Position numbers and translations under genes: made by a program. The notes under the pieces were generated by a model that worked only from the letters and a program-made list of their open reading frames with translations, made no database searches and was not told the origin of the DNA. From assembly GCF_017357385.1 (NCBI RefSeq), contig NZ_CP071637.1:1-64000 (forward strand): a stretch of DNA of 64,000 nucleotides, given 5' to 3'. The DNA comes from Rhizobium sp. NZLR1 (GTDB lineage Bacteria; Pseudomonadota; Alphaproteobacteria; Rhizobiales; Rhizobiaceae). Shown one piece after another: positions 42,121 through 50,416 of the stretch (the stretch's first letter is position 1; each line of letters begins with the position of its first letter).

Positions 42121-42177
42121 GCTTAGATCTGAAAGAGGTTTCCACGACGGCGACGTTTTGGGGGCCTTTTTCTTTTT
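42121..42177 (+). ncRNA. Counter-transcribed RNA (incA/ctRNA) of the repABC operon
   Basis: In the repB-repC gap, read opposite to rep, a promoter TTGACG (42086-42091), 17 bases, GATTCT (42109-42114) predicts a start near 42121. The RNA would end in a 12-bp stem (42132-42143 with 42160-42171) followed by a T-run, about 57 nt in all, close to the known length of repABC ctRNAs. Several stem pairs are G-U on this strand only, so the structure forms in the antisense RNA and not in the mRNA. It should repress repC translation and set copy number and incompatibility. Confidence 0.78.
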
Positions 42178-42181
42178 CCGC

Positions 42182-43225
42182 TTAATCTCCGTTGTTCAAC
42201 TGGTCTGTAGCGCCGCTCTTGGAGCGATGCTCCTCAAAAAGTGCGGGCAATCGTTCAAGGACGAAGGTTGCGAAATCAGGCATCTCGCGTCGATCGATCG
42301 AGAGGTCCAACTTTGTTTTGCTCTTCGTCACCTGCGCCAGACGCACGCCCGCGGGCGTCGTCAAAAGGTCTGGAAGGCCTCGCTTTGCTAGTGCCGGTTT
42401 AAGGTGGGCGACAAGCGACTTGAACCGGTCGGGTGAGGGCAGGGCTTTCGCCTCCGCCGATCGCAAGAAGGTCGAGGCCTGCTCAAGGTCACTGTCGCGC
42501 CCCACAAGATCGGCGAGACCCACCCAACTTTTCAGCCCGATCCCGGGCGCCGAGCCGATGGCATCGATAATATCCGTGGGAATGCGGGCCACGACCGACA
42601 GCATGTTCGACAGATCGCTTTTGTAAATGGACAAAGCCGCCATCACGACATCTCTCGAAAATTGCTCGTTCAGCCGAGAGGCGAAGCGGGCCTTTTCGAT
42701 GAATGTGAGGTCTTGGCGCTCATTATTTTCCTGGCCCTGGGCAATAACGAGTTGCTCGTCGGTCAAGTCCCTGACGATCGCCCTGACGGGACGGTTTAGT
42801 TCCGTGACCGCACGCAGTCGACGGTGTCCGAATGCGACTTGGTACCGCCCCGGCGTTTCCGGATGCGGGCGCACGAGGATTGGTATCTGCTGGCCTTGTT
42901 CACGGATTGCTTCAACAAGGCCATCAATTTCGCCCGGCATACGGTCCTGAACGAAAGACGGATCGATCGTATCGGTGTCGAGCTCGATGATGGTTTGGCC
43001 TTCAGCCAGGCGCCTTTCAATTTCTTCGGCACGCTCAAAACGCGCCTTGCCCTCTGCGAAAGCGCCTCCAACCTGGCTGGTGAGACGAGACGATGCCGGC
43101 GTTGCCCCTTCGGTTGGGGCTGTGCCGAGCAGTGGGAGAATGCTTCGGCTCTTAACTGGTCTTTCAACCGGCGCTGCGACGGCACCTGATGGTATCGGGG
43201 CCCGGAGGATATCCTTCCTGCTCAT
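42182..43225 (-). CDS. repB: RepB partition protein (ParB-like)
   Basis: 347 residues from ATG at 43225, which overlaps the repA stop as ATGA; an in-frame ATG 15 bases upstream is possible. After a variable N-terminus come IIELDTDTIDPSFVQDRMPG, REQGQQIPILVRPHPETPGR and QVAFGHRRLRAVTELNRPVR, the ParB N-domain. A helix-turn-helix region follows (VVMAALSIYKSDLSNMLSVV). It binds parS sites such as those at 40563 and 40792 and acts with RepA in segregation. Confidence 0.95.
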   Translation of the reverse strand: MSRKDILRAPIPSGAVAAPVERPVKSRSILPLLGTAPTEGATPASSRLTSQVGGAFAEGKARFERAEEIERRLAEGQTIIELDTDTIDPSFVQDRMPGEIDGLVEAIREQGQQIPILVRPHPETPGRYQVAFGHRRLRAVTELNRPVRAIVRDLTDEQLVIAQGQENNERQDLTFIEKARFASRLNEQFSRDVVMAALSIYKSDLSNMLSVVARIPTDIIDAIGSAPGIGLKSWVGLADLVGRDSDLEQASTFLRSAEAKALPSPDRFKSLVAHLKPALAKRGLPDLLTTPAGVRLAQVTKSKTKLDLSIDRREMPDFATFVLERLPALFEEHRSKSGATDQLNNGD

Positions 43226-44433
43226 GGTTTTCTTCCCCATGCTTTCTTGATCAGCGATTCGATCTCATCGTTGACGTTGTTCATCGCCTCCAACGCGCGA
43301 TCGTAGGTGGCGCGGGTGAATTGGCCTCTTTCAACTTCGAAAAGGGTCTGGTTCGTCAGTCCCGCATCCGAGACGGCCGTCGTCTTCAGCATCGGGAAAT
43401 TCAGGACATTTTCCCCGAAAATAGCCCGCAAATAGCCGACCATCTGGTTCTGTGGCCCGTCACTCGGCTCGAAACGCGTCACGAGATAGCGCATCCAGTT
43501 ATAATCGAAGCGCGCGCCGTGGGAGGAGATCTCCCGAAGCAGGTCCGAGGTCATCGACAAGAACTGGTTCATCGACATCACGTCGAGCATCTGTGGATGC
43601 ACGGTGATCAAAACAGACGTTGCCGCGGTCAGGGCTGATAGCGTGAGATAGCCGAGCTGCGGCGGGCAATCGATCACGACGACGTCGTAATTCGGCGCCA
43701 CCTGGTCGAGCACTTCGCTGATCCGGTGGAAGAACATCGTATCGCCGACCTTCCGCTTCATCAGCGCGCGCGGCGTATCGTGTTCGAACTCCATCAGCTC
43801 GAGATTGCCTGGGATCAGATGAAGATCGGGAATATAGGTGGCGCGGACGATTTCGCCCATTGGACGGGCGTCGTCGTAGCGTATCGCACCGTAGAGCGTC
43901 TCGTTTGCACCGACATCTGTCTCGGGTTGGTTGCCAAAGAGAGTCGACAGGCTAGCCTGGGGGTCAAGATCGATGGCGAGTACGCGGTAGCCTCGCAGAG
44001 CAAGATATTGAGCGAGGTGAGCGGCAGTTGTCGTCTTTCCGGAACCGCCTTTGAAATTCATGACCGAGATAACCTGCAACGCTTCATCGTCGCGACGGTG
44101 TGGGAGATAGCGGCGATTGCCACGGCCCACCTGGTCGAGATGCTTGCGGATCTTGTGCATGTCCTCGACAGAATATGACCGGCGGCCGGTCGGACTGGTG
44201 CTGACCTCAAGACCCTCTAGCTCGTTTGCGAGCTGACGGAGATATACTTCTTTCACGCCGACCAGTTTTGCCGCCTCTGCCGGCTGAAAGGTGCGGATGC
44301 CTTTTTCCGCCGTGGGGGGAAAAGTCGCGAGCTGATGCTCTTGCAGTTGCGCCGACAAGGAACGAGAATGGCGTTCAATCAAGCCCATCAGGTCTTCTTC
44401 TTTTGGCGGTAATTGTGCAGCGATTTTGGGCAT
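43222..44433 (-). CDS. repA: RepA partition ATPase (ParA-like)
   Basis: 403 residues. The N-terminal helix-turn-helix (FQPAEAAKLVGVKEVYLRQL) precedes a deviant Walker A NFKGGSGKTTTAAHLAQYLA (near residue 128), VLAIDLDPQASLSTLFG and VVVIDCPPQLGYLTLSAL. It works with RepB in partition and represses the repABC operon from a site near its own promoter. Start at 44433 with GGGG immediately upstream. First gene of the operon. Confidence 0.95.
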   Translation of the reverse strand: MPKIAAQLPPKEEDLMGLIERHSRSLSAQLQEHQLATFPPTAEKGIRTFQPAEAAKLVGVKEVYLRQLANELEGLEVSTSPTGRRSYSVEDMHKIRKHLDQVGRGNRRYLPHRRDDEALQVISVMNFKGGSGKTTTAAHLAQYLALRGYRVLAIDLDPQASLSTLFGNQPETDVGANETLYGAIRYDDARPMGEIVRATYIPDLHLIPGNLELMEFEHDTPRALMKRKVGDTMFFHRISEVLDQVAPNYDVVVIDCPPQLGYLTLSALTAATSVLITVHPQMLDVMSMNQFLSMTSDLLREISSHGARFDYNWMRYLVTRFEPSDGPQNQMVGYLRAIFGENVLNFPMLKTTAVSDAGLTNQTLFEVERGQFTRATYDRALEAMNNVNDEIESLIKKAWGRKP

Positions 44434-44924
44434 CCCCGGACCTGATTTCTTGAAATAGCGCTTCTGAACGGAATTTCCTAATCACTCCGCTGCTGACAAT
44501 AAGCAACGATTCTAACAGGCTGGCAAGCTATTTAGGGTTAACAAATCCTTAACGCTGCTGGTCGCTTGCGCCAGGAGATCCTCATATTGTTCTTCGAGAA
44601 CAAGCGGTTATCGACGCCACGTCGCCGACCGTGGATTTCGGCCGTACACTGGATTCTTTCAACCAAAAGGGGCCCTGGACCCATTTTGGGCTGGCCGTGG
44701 CCCGACATGTGTCTCATCCTCACAAACCCGACGGTTCAATCGCGAGAATCACCGCCTACTGCGATTTCGCGCGCGGCATGGTTCCATGCTCGCCGTATCG
44801 CAGAGGCCACTCTGTCGAACGGGGTCCGCTCATAGTGGATCAGCCCCATCCGTGACGAGCCGGCTTGACTGCGTGCACACGATCCTGCTGATAACGTCCA
44901 ACCGCTGCTGAAAAGGAGACCGAA
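44434..44924. promoter_or_regulatory. repA upstream region and gene-free stretch
   Basis: Read leftward, TTGCCA and TTATTG separated by 18 bases (about 44480-44520) form a possible repA promoter. A near-palindromic GTTAACAAATCCTTAAC lies just beyond and could be an operator, as repABC operons are autoregulated. The rest, to the NYN gene, contains short open frames without convincing coding character. Confidence 0.35.
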
Positions 44925-45659
44925 ATGCCAGCTGAAATCCGGTCACCGCGACTGGCGGTCTTGATAGATGCCGACAACGCCTCGTCCAAGATCGCCGATG
45001 GATTGTTTGAGGAAGTCGCCAAGATCGGTGAGGCAAGTGTGCGTCGGATATACGGCGATTTCTCGGGCACTAAATCTAAGGGCTGGGCCGACGTCCTGGC
45101 AAAACATGCCATCATTCCGCAGCAACAGTTCGCTTACACGACGGGCAAAAATGCCTCGGACATCACTTTGGTAATCGATGCGATGGATCTGTTGCATAGC
45201 GGCCGGTTCGATGGCTTCTGCCTTGTTTCCTCAGACAGTGATTTTACCCGGTTGGCGGCCCGCATCAGGGAACAGGGGATAGATGTCTTCGGGTTTGGCG
45301 AGCAGAAGACGCCGGAGAGTTTCCGCCAGGCGTGCCGCCGGTTCGTCTACACAGAGAATTTGCTGCCGGGAAAGGCCAAAGACGAAGGCGATGCGGCTTC
45401 GACCGACAAGCCCTTGCAGCCGCCGAGCGCGGCAGTTCCGTTGATCAAGAAGGTGCTGTCGCAGGAGGATGCCGATGATGGCTGGGTCAATCTCGGCACT
45501 GTCGGAAAACAATTGCTAAACTTGGCACCAGATTTCGATCCGAGAACCTTCGGCTTCAAGAAACTCAGCGATCTCGTTCGGAAGACGAACCAGTTTGACA
45601 TTCAACAGGGGGAGGGCGCTGGATTTAAGATTCGCGCTAAGCGGTCGAGGAACAAGTGA
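44925..45659 (+). CDS. NYN domain protein with OST-HTH/LOTUS domain
   Basis: 244 residues. The NYN (LabA/PIN-like) nuclease fold shows LAVLIDADNASSKIADGLFE, ITLVIDAMDLLHSGRFDGFC and LVSSDSDFTRLAARIREQGI, with the acidic residues expected for metal-dependent RNA cleavage. The C-terminus (DDGWVNLGTVGKQLLNLAPD, FDPRTFGFKKLSDLVRK) is an OST-HTH/LOTUS RNA-binding domain. AAAAGGAG lies upstream. It is a likely RNase; its role on the plasmid is unknown. Confidence 0.9.
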   Translation: MPAEIRSPRLAVLIDADNASSKIADGLFEEVAKIGEASVRRIYGDFSGTKSKGWADVLAKHAIIPQQQFAYTTGKNASDITLVIDAMDLLHSGRFDGFCLVSSDSDFTRLAARIREQGIDVFGFGEQKTPESFRQACRRFVYTENLLPGKAKDEGDAASTDKPLQPPSAAVPLIKKVLSQEDADDGWVNLGTVGKQLLNLAPDFDPRTFGFKKLSDLVRKTNQFDIQQGEGAGFKIRAKRSRNK

Positions 45660-45835
45660 GGTGCGTATTCTGATAAAGGCAAGCCTGCACAAACGGACTA
45701 TGAAATGGTACCCGTTGATTGGGTCGCGGTTGGCTTCTTGGGACATACTCCCTTGATCGCCCATACCGCGCCGCGGAGTTGCCATTGATAAATGAAAGTC
45801 GCCGTGTGGGGAGCGGCAGACACTTTCAAATCACA

Positions 45836-46984
45836 TTATAACATTCGTGCCGCCTTTCCGCTTCGACGCGTAGCGTTGTTGTAATAGCCAGATGCCTGCT
45901 GAACCGATCTATGGCGAGACTGTTCCATCGCCTCAGGCAGAGGAATGCCGCGATTGGCAGCTTCGGTCAGATAGCCTGACCGAAGCCCGTGCGCCGAAAA
46001 CTCCCGGGCCTCTAAACCGGCTAACGCCGCCCGTTGCTTGACCACCGCATTGACAGCGCTCGGCTCCAGCGCCCGCTTCGAAACATTTCCCCACCGATCG
46101 ACCTTGCGGAACACAACAGCGCTGTCGATCTTGGCAGCCTCAAGCCAGGCATTGAGCGCCTCCACCGGACGCCCGGTGAGATACACGACCTCGTCATGAT
46201 CGGCGCCCGATGTTTTTGTGCGGCCGAGATGAATAGCGAGAGAGGGGAGGGGAGGGCCGTCGGGCACGGTGATTGGCGGTTCTACGCTCAGCTGCTCGAC
46301 GCGCAGTCCGGCGATCTCGCTGCGCCGGCGACCGCCGGAGGCGAAGGCAACCATCAGGATCGCCCGGTCGCGTAAATCGCGCAGGCTGCCGGATGCGCAG
46401 GTCGCCAGCATCTTCGCCAGCACGTCGCCGGTGACCGCCTTGGCACTCTTGCGGCTACGTTGTCGCGGCGCGGCCCGCGCGGCAAGCCGGACGGCGGACT
46501 TGAGGGCAGGGGAGGAGAAGTTGCCGGTCATGCCGCGCCACTTGGTCAGCGTCGACCAGGTTGCCAAACGTCGGCGCACTGTGTCGGGTGCATGCGGGCC
46601 AACAGTTTTCAGAAATCCTTGGTCGCGTAGGCTGCTGTCGACATCTGCCGGCATGCCGTGGTGCGGATCGGCGGCACGCTTTGCCGGATCCCATAGGTGG
46701 TGCGCGACGAATTTCAGCAGCATCGCTTCTGGAGCCGGCCAGGGGAGGGACGTGCCGGTCGCTGCCAGCGACCAGGCCTGCAAATAGGCAAGGTCAGATG
46801 TCAGAGCGCGAAGCGTGTTTTCGCCCATGCCTTCGTTGACCAGATGCCGCAGTGTTTCGACGTCCTGGTCGGTCAGCAGTTCCGCCAGCTCGTCGCGGCG
46901 CTCCAATGGCAGCACGGCGGCAATGGTATCGAGTGCGTCGACGCGCAGATCGACAGGATTTTTCGAGCTGGACGGCTTTGGCAT
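45836..46984 (-). CDS. Tyrosine recombinase/integrase
   Basis: 382 residues. A SAM-like core-binding domain (GENTLRALTSDLAYLQAWSL) is followed by a catalytic domain with Arg in ASGGRRRSEIAGLR (near 220), HGLRSG (near 335), MEQSRHRSVQQASGYY and the nucleophile Tyr near 369. All active-site residues appear present, so it may act as an integrase or a resolvase of plasmid multimers. No flanking attachment repeats were found. It lies close to the repABC unit. Confidence 0.93.
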   Translation of the reverse strand: MPKPSSSKNPVDLRVDALDTIAAVLPLERRDELAELLTDQDVETLRHLVNEGMGENTLRALTSDLAYLQAWSLAATGTSLPWPAPEAMLLKFVAHHLWDPAKRAADPHHGMPADVDSSLRDQGFLKTVGPHAPDTVRRRLATWSTLTKWRGMTGNFSSPALKSAVRLAARAAPRQRSRKSAKAVTGDVLAKMLATCASGSLRDLRDRAILMVAFASGGRRRSEIAGLRVEQLSVEPPITVPDGPPLPSLAIHLGRTKTSGADHDEVVYLTGRPVEALNAWLEAAKIDSAVVFRKVDRWGNVSKRALEPSAVNAVVKQRAALAGLEAREFSAHGLRSGYLTEAANRGIPLPEAMEQSRHRSVQQASGYYNNATRRSGKAARML

Positions 46985-47171
46985 GACGACGCACCGAATC
47001 GACGGTTTTCAACGGCGCTGAGGCCGTGCTTCGCATCGATCCTTGCAGATTTGCGCCCTAAAATCAATCACCTCCGATAAGAGGTACTTATCGATGGTTA
47101 GAGCGCCAACCGGCAATCATACGATGTGAGGAACCCAAACTTTTACATAGAGTTCCTGTAAGACTTCGTTT

Positions 47172-48308
47172 ATGATAAAATCAATGACTTACGATTTCGG
47201 CAAACTAGAAATTTCGCGTCTTTTGGAACCGGCGTTTCGCGCCGGTATCGCGCTCACGCGTCTCGACGAGCGCATCGCACGATCGACCCTAGGAACCGGC
47301 TTCCTCGAACGCACCCAGTTCACCGATGCCTGCGCGTCACTGTGGATCGACGGCGAATTGGTGCATCTCGAGGACTTGGTCCTGCATGATGCCACGCGCG
47401 ATATTCGCACACCCACCCACGAACTGACAATCGCCCGTGACGTTCTGCGCACCCGCCGACGGATCGCTGCGCAGTCTCCGGATTGGGCGCTGTCCGCCGA
47501 CGGTATCCGAGTTTTGCGACAGACGTCAGACATTAGTCCGGTTGGAGCCGAAGCGGTTGATCCAGCCGGTGCCACCAACCGCGTTGCGGGCGATCCAATT
47601 GCGGAGCGGGAGGATGACGACGTCGGAAATCTCGCCGGTGTCGATTACGCTGCCATCGATGCGGTGCTCGCCCGATCGGAGGCTGCGATCGAGAATGCAA
47701 CCCGGCCTGGCCGTGGAGGCGGCCAAGACAAAGATCCGATGATCTACGATCTCGACTGGGACGAGGATGCCCGGCTTGACGAATGGCGCGGCGCGCTGCG
47801 GCAGGCACAAGATTTGCCGGCGGTGCTGCAGGCGATCATTGCCCTCGATGCGTGGAACGAACTTTCGGTCCTGCAGCACGCGCCCTGGATCGGCCGGCTG
47901 TTGGCTGCGTCGGTTCTTCGAGAAGCCGGCATTACCACCGGCGCGCATCTCGCCTCGATCAATCTCGGCCTGAAAACCGTCCCCGTCGATCGACGCCGCC
48001 ATCGCGATCGTCAGACGCGGCTGCTCGCCATCGCCGACGGATTTCTGGCGGCCGCCGAGATCGGGCTGAAAGAACATGACCGGCTGACGTTGGCTAGGAC
48101 GTTGTTCGCGCGAAAACTTGAGGGGCGACGGACATCGTCAAAGTTGCCGGAGCTTGTTGAATTGGTGATGGCGAAGCCATTGGTGTCGGCCGGGATGGTC
48201 GCCAAGACGCTCGAGGTGACGCCGCAGGCGGCGCGGCGGATCGTTTTGGAACTTGGGCTTAGGGAGATGACGGGGAGGGGGAGGTTTCGGGCGTGGGGAC
48301 TTGTCTGA
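47172..48308 (+). CDS. DUF1612/HTH protein (RHE_PE00001-type)
   Basis: 378 residues. [40 protein letters not shown] and [20 protein letters not shown] form the DUF1612-type N-terminus. The C-terminal helix-turn-helix is [20 protein letters not shown] followed by [19 protein letters not shown]. The same architecture occurs widely on rhizobial plasmids, often next to integrases. It diverges from the recombinase gene across 187 bp. Function unknown, possibly DNA-binding. Confidence 0.85.
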   Translation: MIKSMTYDFGKLEISRLLEPAFRAGIALTRLDERIARSTLGTGFLERTQFTDACASLWIDGELVHLEDLVLHDATRDIRTPTHELTIARDVLRTRRRIAAQSPDWALSADGIRVLRQTSDISPVGAEAVDPAGATNRVAGDPIAEREDDDVGNLAGVDYAAIDAVLARSEAAIENATRPGRGGGQDKDPMIYDLDWDEDARLDEWRGALRQAQDLPAVLQAIIALDAWNELSVLQHAPWIGRLLAASVLREAGITTGAHLASINLGLKTVPVDRRRHRDRQTRLLAIADGFLAAAEIGLKEHDRLTLARTLFARKLEGRRTSSKLPELVELVMAKPLVSAGMVAKTLEVTPQAARRIVLELGLREMTGRGRFRAWGLV

Positions 48309-48461
48309 AAGTTGGATCCCAGATGAGCGTGTCACGACGATGTTTGAAAAAGCCTCTCGTCAGTGTCCTGTAGTAGCATCGCGCCGGTAGGCATATAAAA
48401 TGCAGGCAGCTATTCGTAAAGTCGTTGCAACCGCTGATATAATGGGAAAGATTTAGATCCA

Positions 48462-49055
48462 GTGATTTCCACGCACCCTGCGTTGTTGGTGCGCGTTCGT
48501 GGAAGCTCGCTGCTATGGGATGGGCTTTTGAAAGCGGGCGGGGATAACTTGGCGAAGACCAGTGACGACACACACCGGAAAGCTGCGAAGAAGCCGTATG
48601 GTGATAGATCTGACCTCGAGAAGCTTCAATCACAGTGGAATAAGCTTTCGGGGTTGCATCTGAGAGATGAGCCGTCGGCAGCCATTGTCCGTTGCGCTAC
48701 GGCAGCAGAGATAGCCGCGAATTATGCAGTACGGACGGAATGGGCTCGTCAAACCGAATTCGATGCGGTCATCGTTGACCAGTTTTTGCGGTGGGCCAAC
48801 GGTTTGCACGGCAAGGTGACACGGCTTTTCGTTCCAGTATATTTCGCTCATCCGGCCAAGAGCAAAACCGCTAAAGCCCTGATCAAGTATGCAGAGACTA
48901 TAAATACCATCCGCAATGCAGTGGTTCACCAAGGTACTTTCAGCAATGCTGCCGAGGCTGAGGCGGCGATCGCTGAGGCGAGAACTTTCATCAATCTGAT
49001 TGTCGGTCTTTCCATCCCCGGCTTCGATATCGCCGCCAAGGCGACCAGCAAGTAG
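48462..49055 (+). CDS. HEPN-like protein, first gene of the TrlF operon
   Basis: Up to 197 residues (GTG start); a TTG start at 48549 (LAKTSDDTHRKAAKKPYGDR) with GGCGGGG upstream may be correct and gives 168 residues. The helical core AIVRCATAAEIAANYAVRTE and ALIKYAETINTIRNAVVHQG contain the RX4H motif (RNAVVH) of HEPN domains, many of which are RNases in toxin and defence systems. It is followed after 21 bases by the next gene. The HEPN call rests on this motif and the helical pattern. Confidence 0.6.
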   Translation: MISTHPALLVRVRGSSLLWDGLLKAGGDNLAKTSDDTHRKAAKKPYGDRSDLEKLQSQWNKLSGLHLRDEPSAAIVRCATAAEIAANYAVRTEWARQTEFDAVIVDQFLRWANGLHGKVTRLFVPVYFAHPAKSKTAKALIKYAETINTIRNAVVHQGTFSNAAEAEAAIAEARTFINLIVGLSIPGFDIAAKATSK

Positions 49056-49076
49056 AAGAACGGGATCGGAAGAAGG

Positions 49077-50390
49077 ATGAGCGACGTTAGCTCGGTAGAA
49101 GAGATATGGGATGTCGACGTCACTGTCGGCTTGACGACCCATACCAGGCATCGGCATATTCCAAGCCCGGTATCGCAGGGTTTCGTTGCGCCGGATGCTA
49201 CTTCGACGCTGACGTTTTCACCAATCGCTTTGGCGGCGGCCGTTGCGAGAACCGCAACGACACGTCAGGCTCGACCACAACTTCTCGCCGCTCTCCAGAG
49301 GAGCGCGCAGGCCCAGATGGAATGTCTGGTGTCGAACCAGTCAACCTTCGAACTGTCTGCGGACTTTGGGGATCTCGCCGATACCGAGCGGACACTGTTC
49401 ACCGCAAGATGTGGCGCCGGGATCACCGACCTTTACATGAACGCTCTGGGCTATGTGTGGCGCGCCAACGCGGCCTGCCTCGCTCGCACGCTCGATCCCC
49501 ATGCGGATTTTCTCTACGACGGTGGCAGCGTGTCGGGGCACGGCGTCGTCCTCGCCGAGGCACATGGCACTTTCGCTTCCAATGCGTCGGCAAAGACCGT
49601 CGCGGCAAGGGCGAAAAGCAAATACGGCCGACAGGTAAAGCCCTTTGTGAGCAAGCCGTCGCCATATGGCAAGGTTGTCCATGGCTATTCGGTTGCCTTT
49701 GGTTCGCAGCCTGGTACAGCCGGCGCGTTTCTGAGCGTCGCAGAAACGAGGATCGCCAGGCCTAAGAAAGCTCCGTCGCCACCCCCGACCACTGGCCAGG
49801 CTCCCGCAAGCGCAGGAGTTTCGACTGCGATGGCGATGACCACTTATAGGTCGAACTTTCTTCTGATGGGCGCTGTTGCGGTGATTGATTGGATCGACTG
49901 GATTGGTGGGATCGGGTCGTTTCCAACTGATCCCGGGCCGGTGACTTTTATCCGGGTGCCTTATGCGGGCCGCTGGTACCTGGGGAGCGTTTTCTCTTCG
50001 TGGCCGGCGCTGCACCCTGATTGGTGGGCAGACCATCATTGGCACGATGCGGTCTGGCGCTCGCGGGCCGTCCGCAGACTCTTTGCTCGGGGACTGCCAA
50101 GTGAGGCCTTTAATTGGTTCGTCATCGAGGAGACGGCCTGCCAGACTTTCTTGAATAGCCTGACGGGCATCATCAGGGCCGGCGGCGACCTGCCCGTCGG
50201 CTTCCTCGAACTACCGAGTTTCGAGCCGGTAGGGTTTGGCTTCGGCGGTGATCGAAGCGGACGTCTGTCAGAAGGCGCCGAGTATAATTACGCGCTGTTC
50301 CGGGACGGTCTCGCTCTTATCGGAGACCCGTTTTGGCTAAGGAAATTCGAGACTAGGCAATGGTCTCCAAAGGAAGGCTTTCTCGGATAG
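49077..50390 (+). CDS. Unknown protein, 437 residues, middle gene of the TrlF operon
   Basis: Start ATG with AGAAGG upstream. The N-terminal 190 residues include ARTLDPHADFLYDGGSVSGH followed by GVVLAEAHGTF; the spacing of DFLY and EAH resembles motifs II and III of PD-(D/E)XK nucleases (D...ExK) with His in place of Lys. A Pro/Ala linker near 225-245 leads to a C-terminal part with aromatic-rich SVFSSWPALHPDWWADHHWH. No family recognised. It ends 26 bases before the PHP-ATPase start, so the three genes likely form one transcript. Confidence 0.6.
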   Translation: MSDVSSVEEIWDVDVTVGLTTHTRHRHIPSPVSQGFVAPDATSTLTFSPIALAAAVARTATTRQARPQLLAALQRSAQAQMECLVSNQSTFELSADFGDLADTERTLFTARCGAGITDLYMNALGYVWRANAACLARTLDPHADFLYDGGSVSGHGVVLAEAHGTFASNASAKTVAARAKSKYGRQVKPFVSKPSPYGKVVHGYSVAFGSQPGTAGAFLSVAETRIARPKKAPSPPPTTGQAPASAGVSTAMAMTTYRSNFLLMGAVAVIDWIDWIGGIGSFPTDPGPVTFIRVPYAGRWYLGSVFSSWPALHPDWWADHHWHDAVWRSRAVRRLFARGLPSEAFNWFVIEETACQTFLNSLTGIIRAGGDLPVGFLELPSFEPVGFGFGGDRSGRLSEGAEYNYALFRDGLALIGDPFWLRKFETRQWSPKEGFLG

Positions 50391-50416
50391 AGCAGGAAGA
50401 GATTGGCGGGAGCGGC

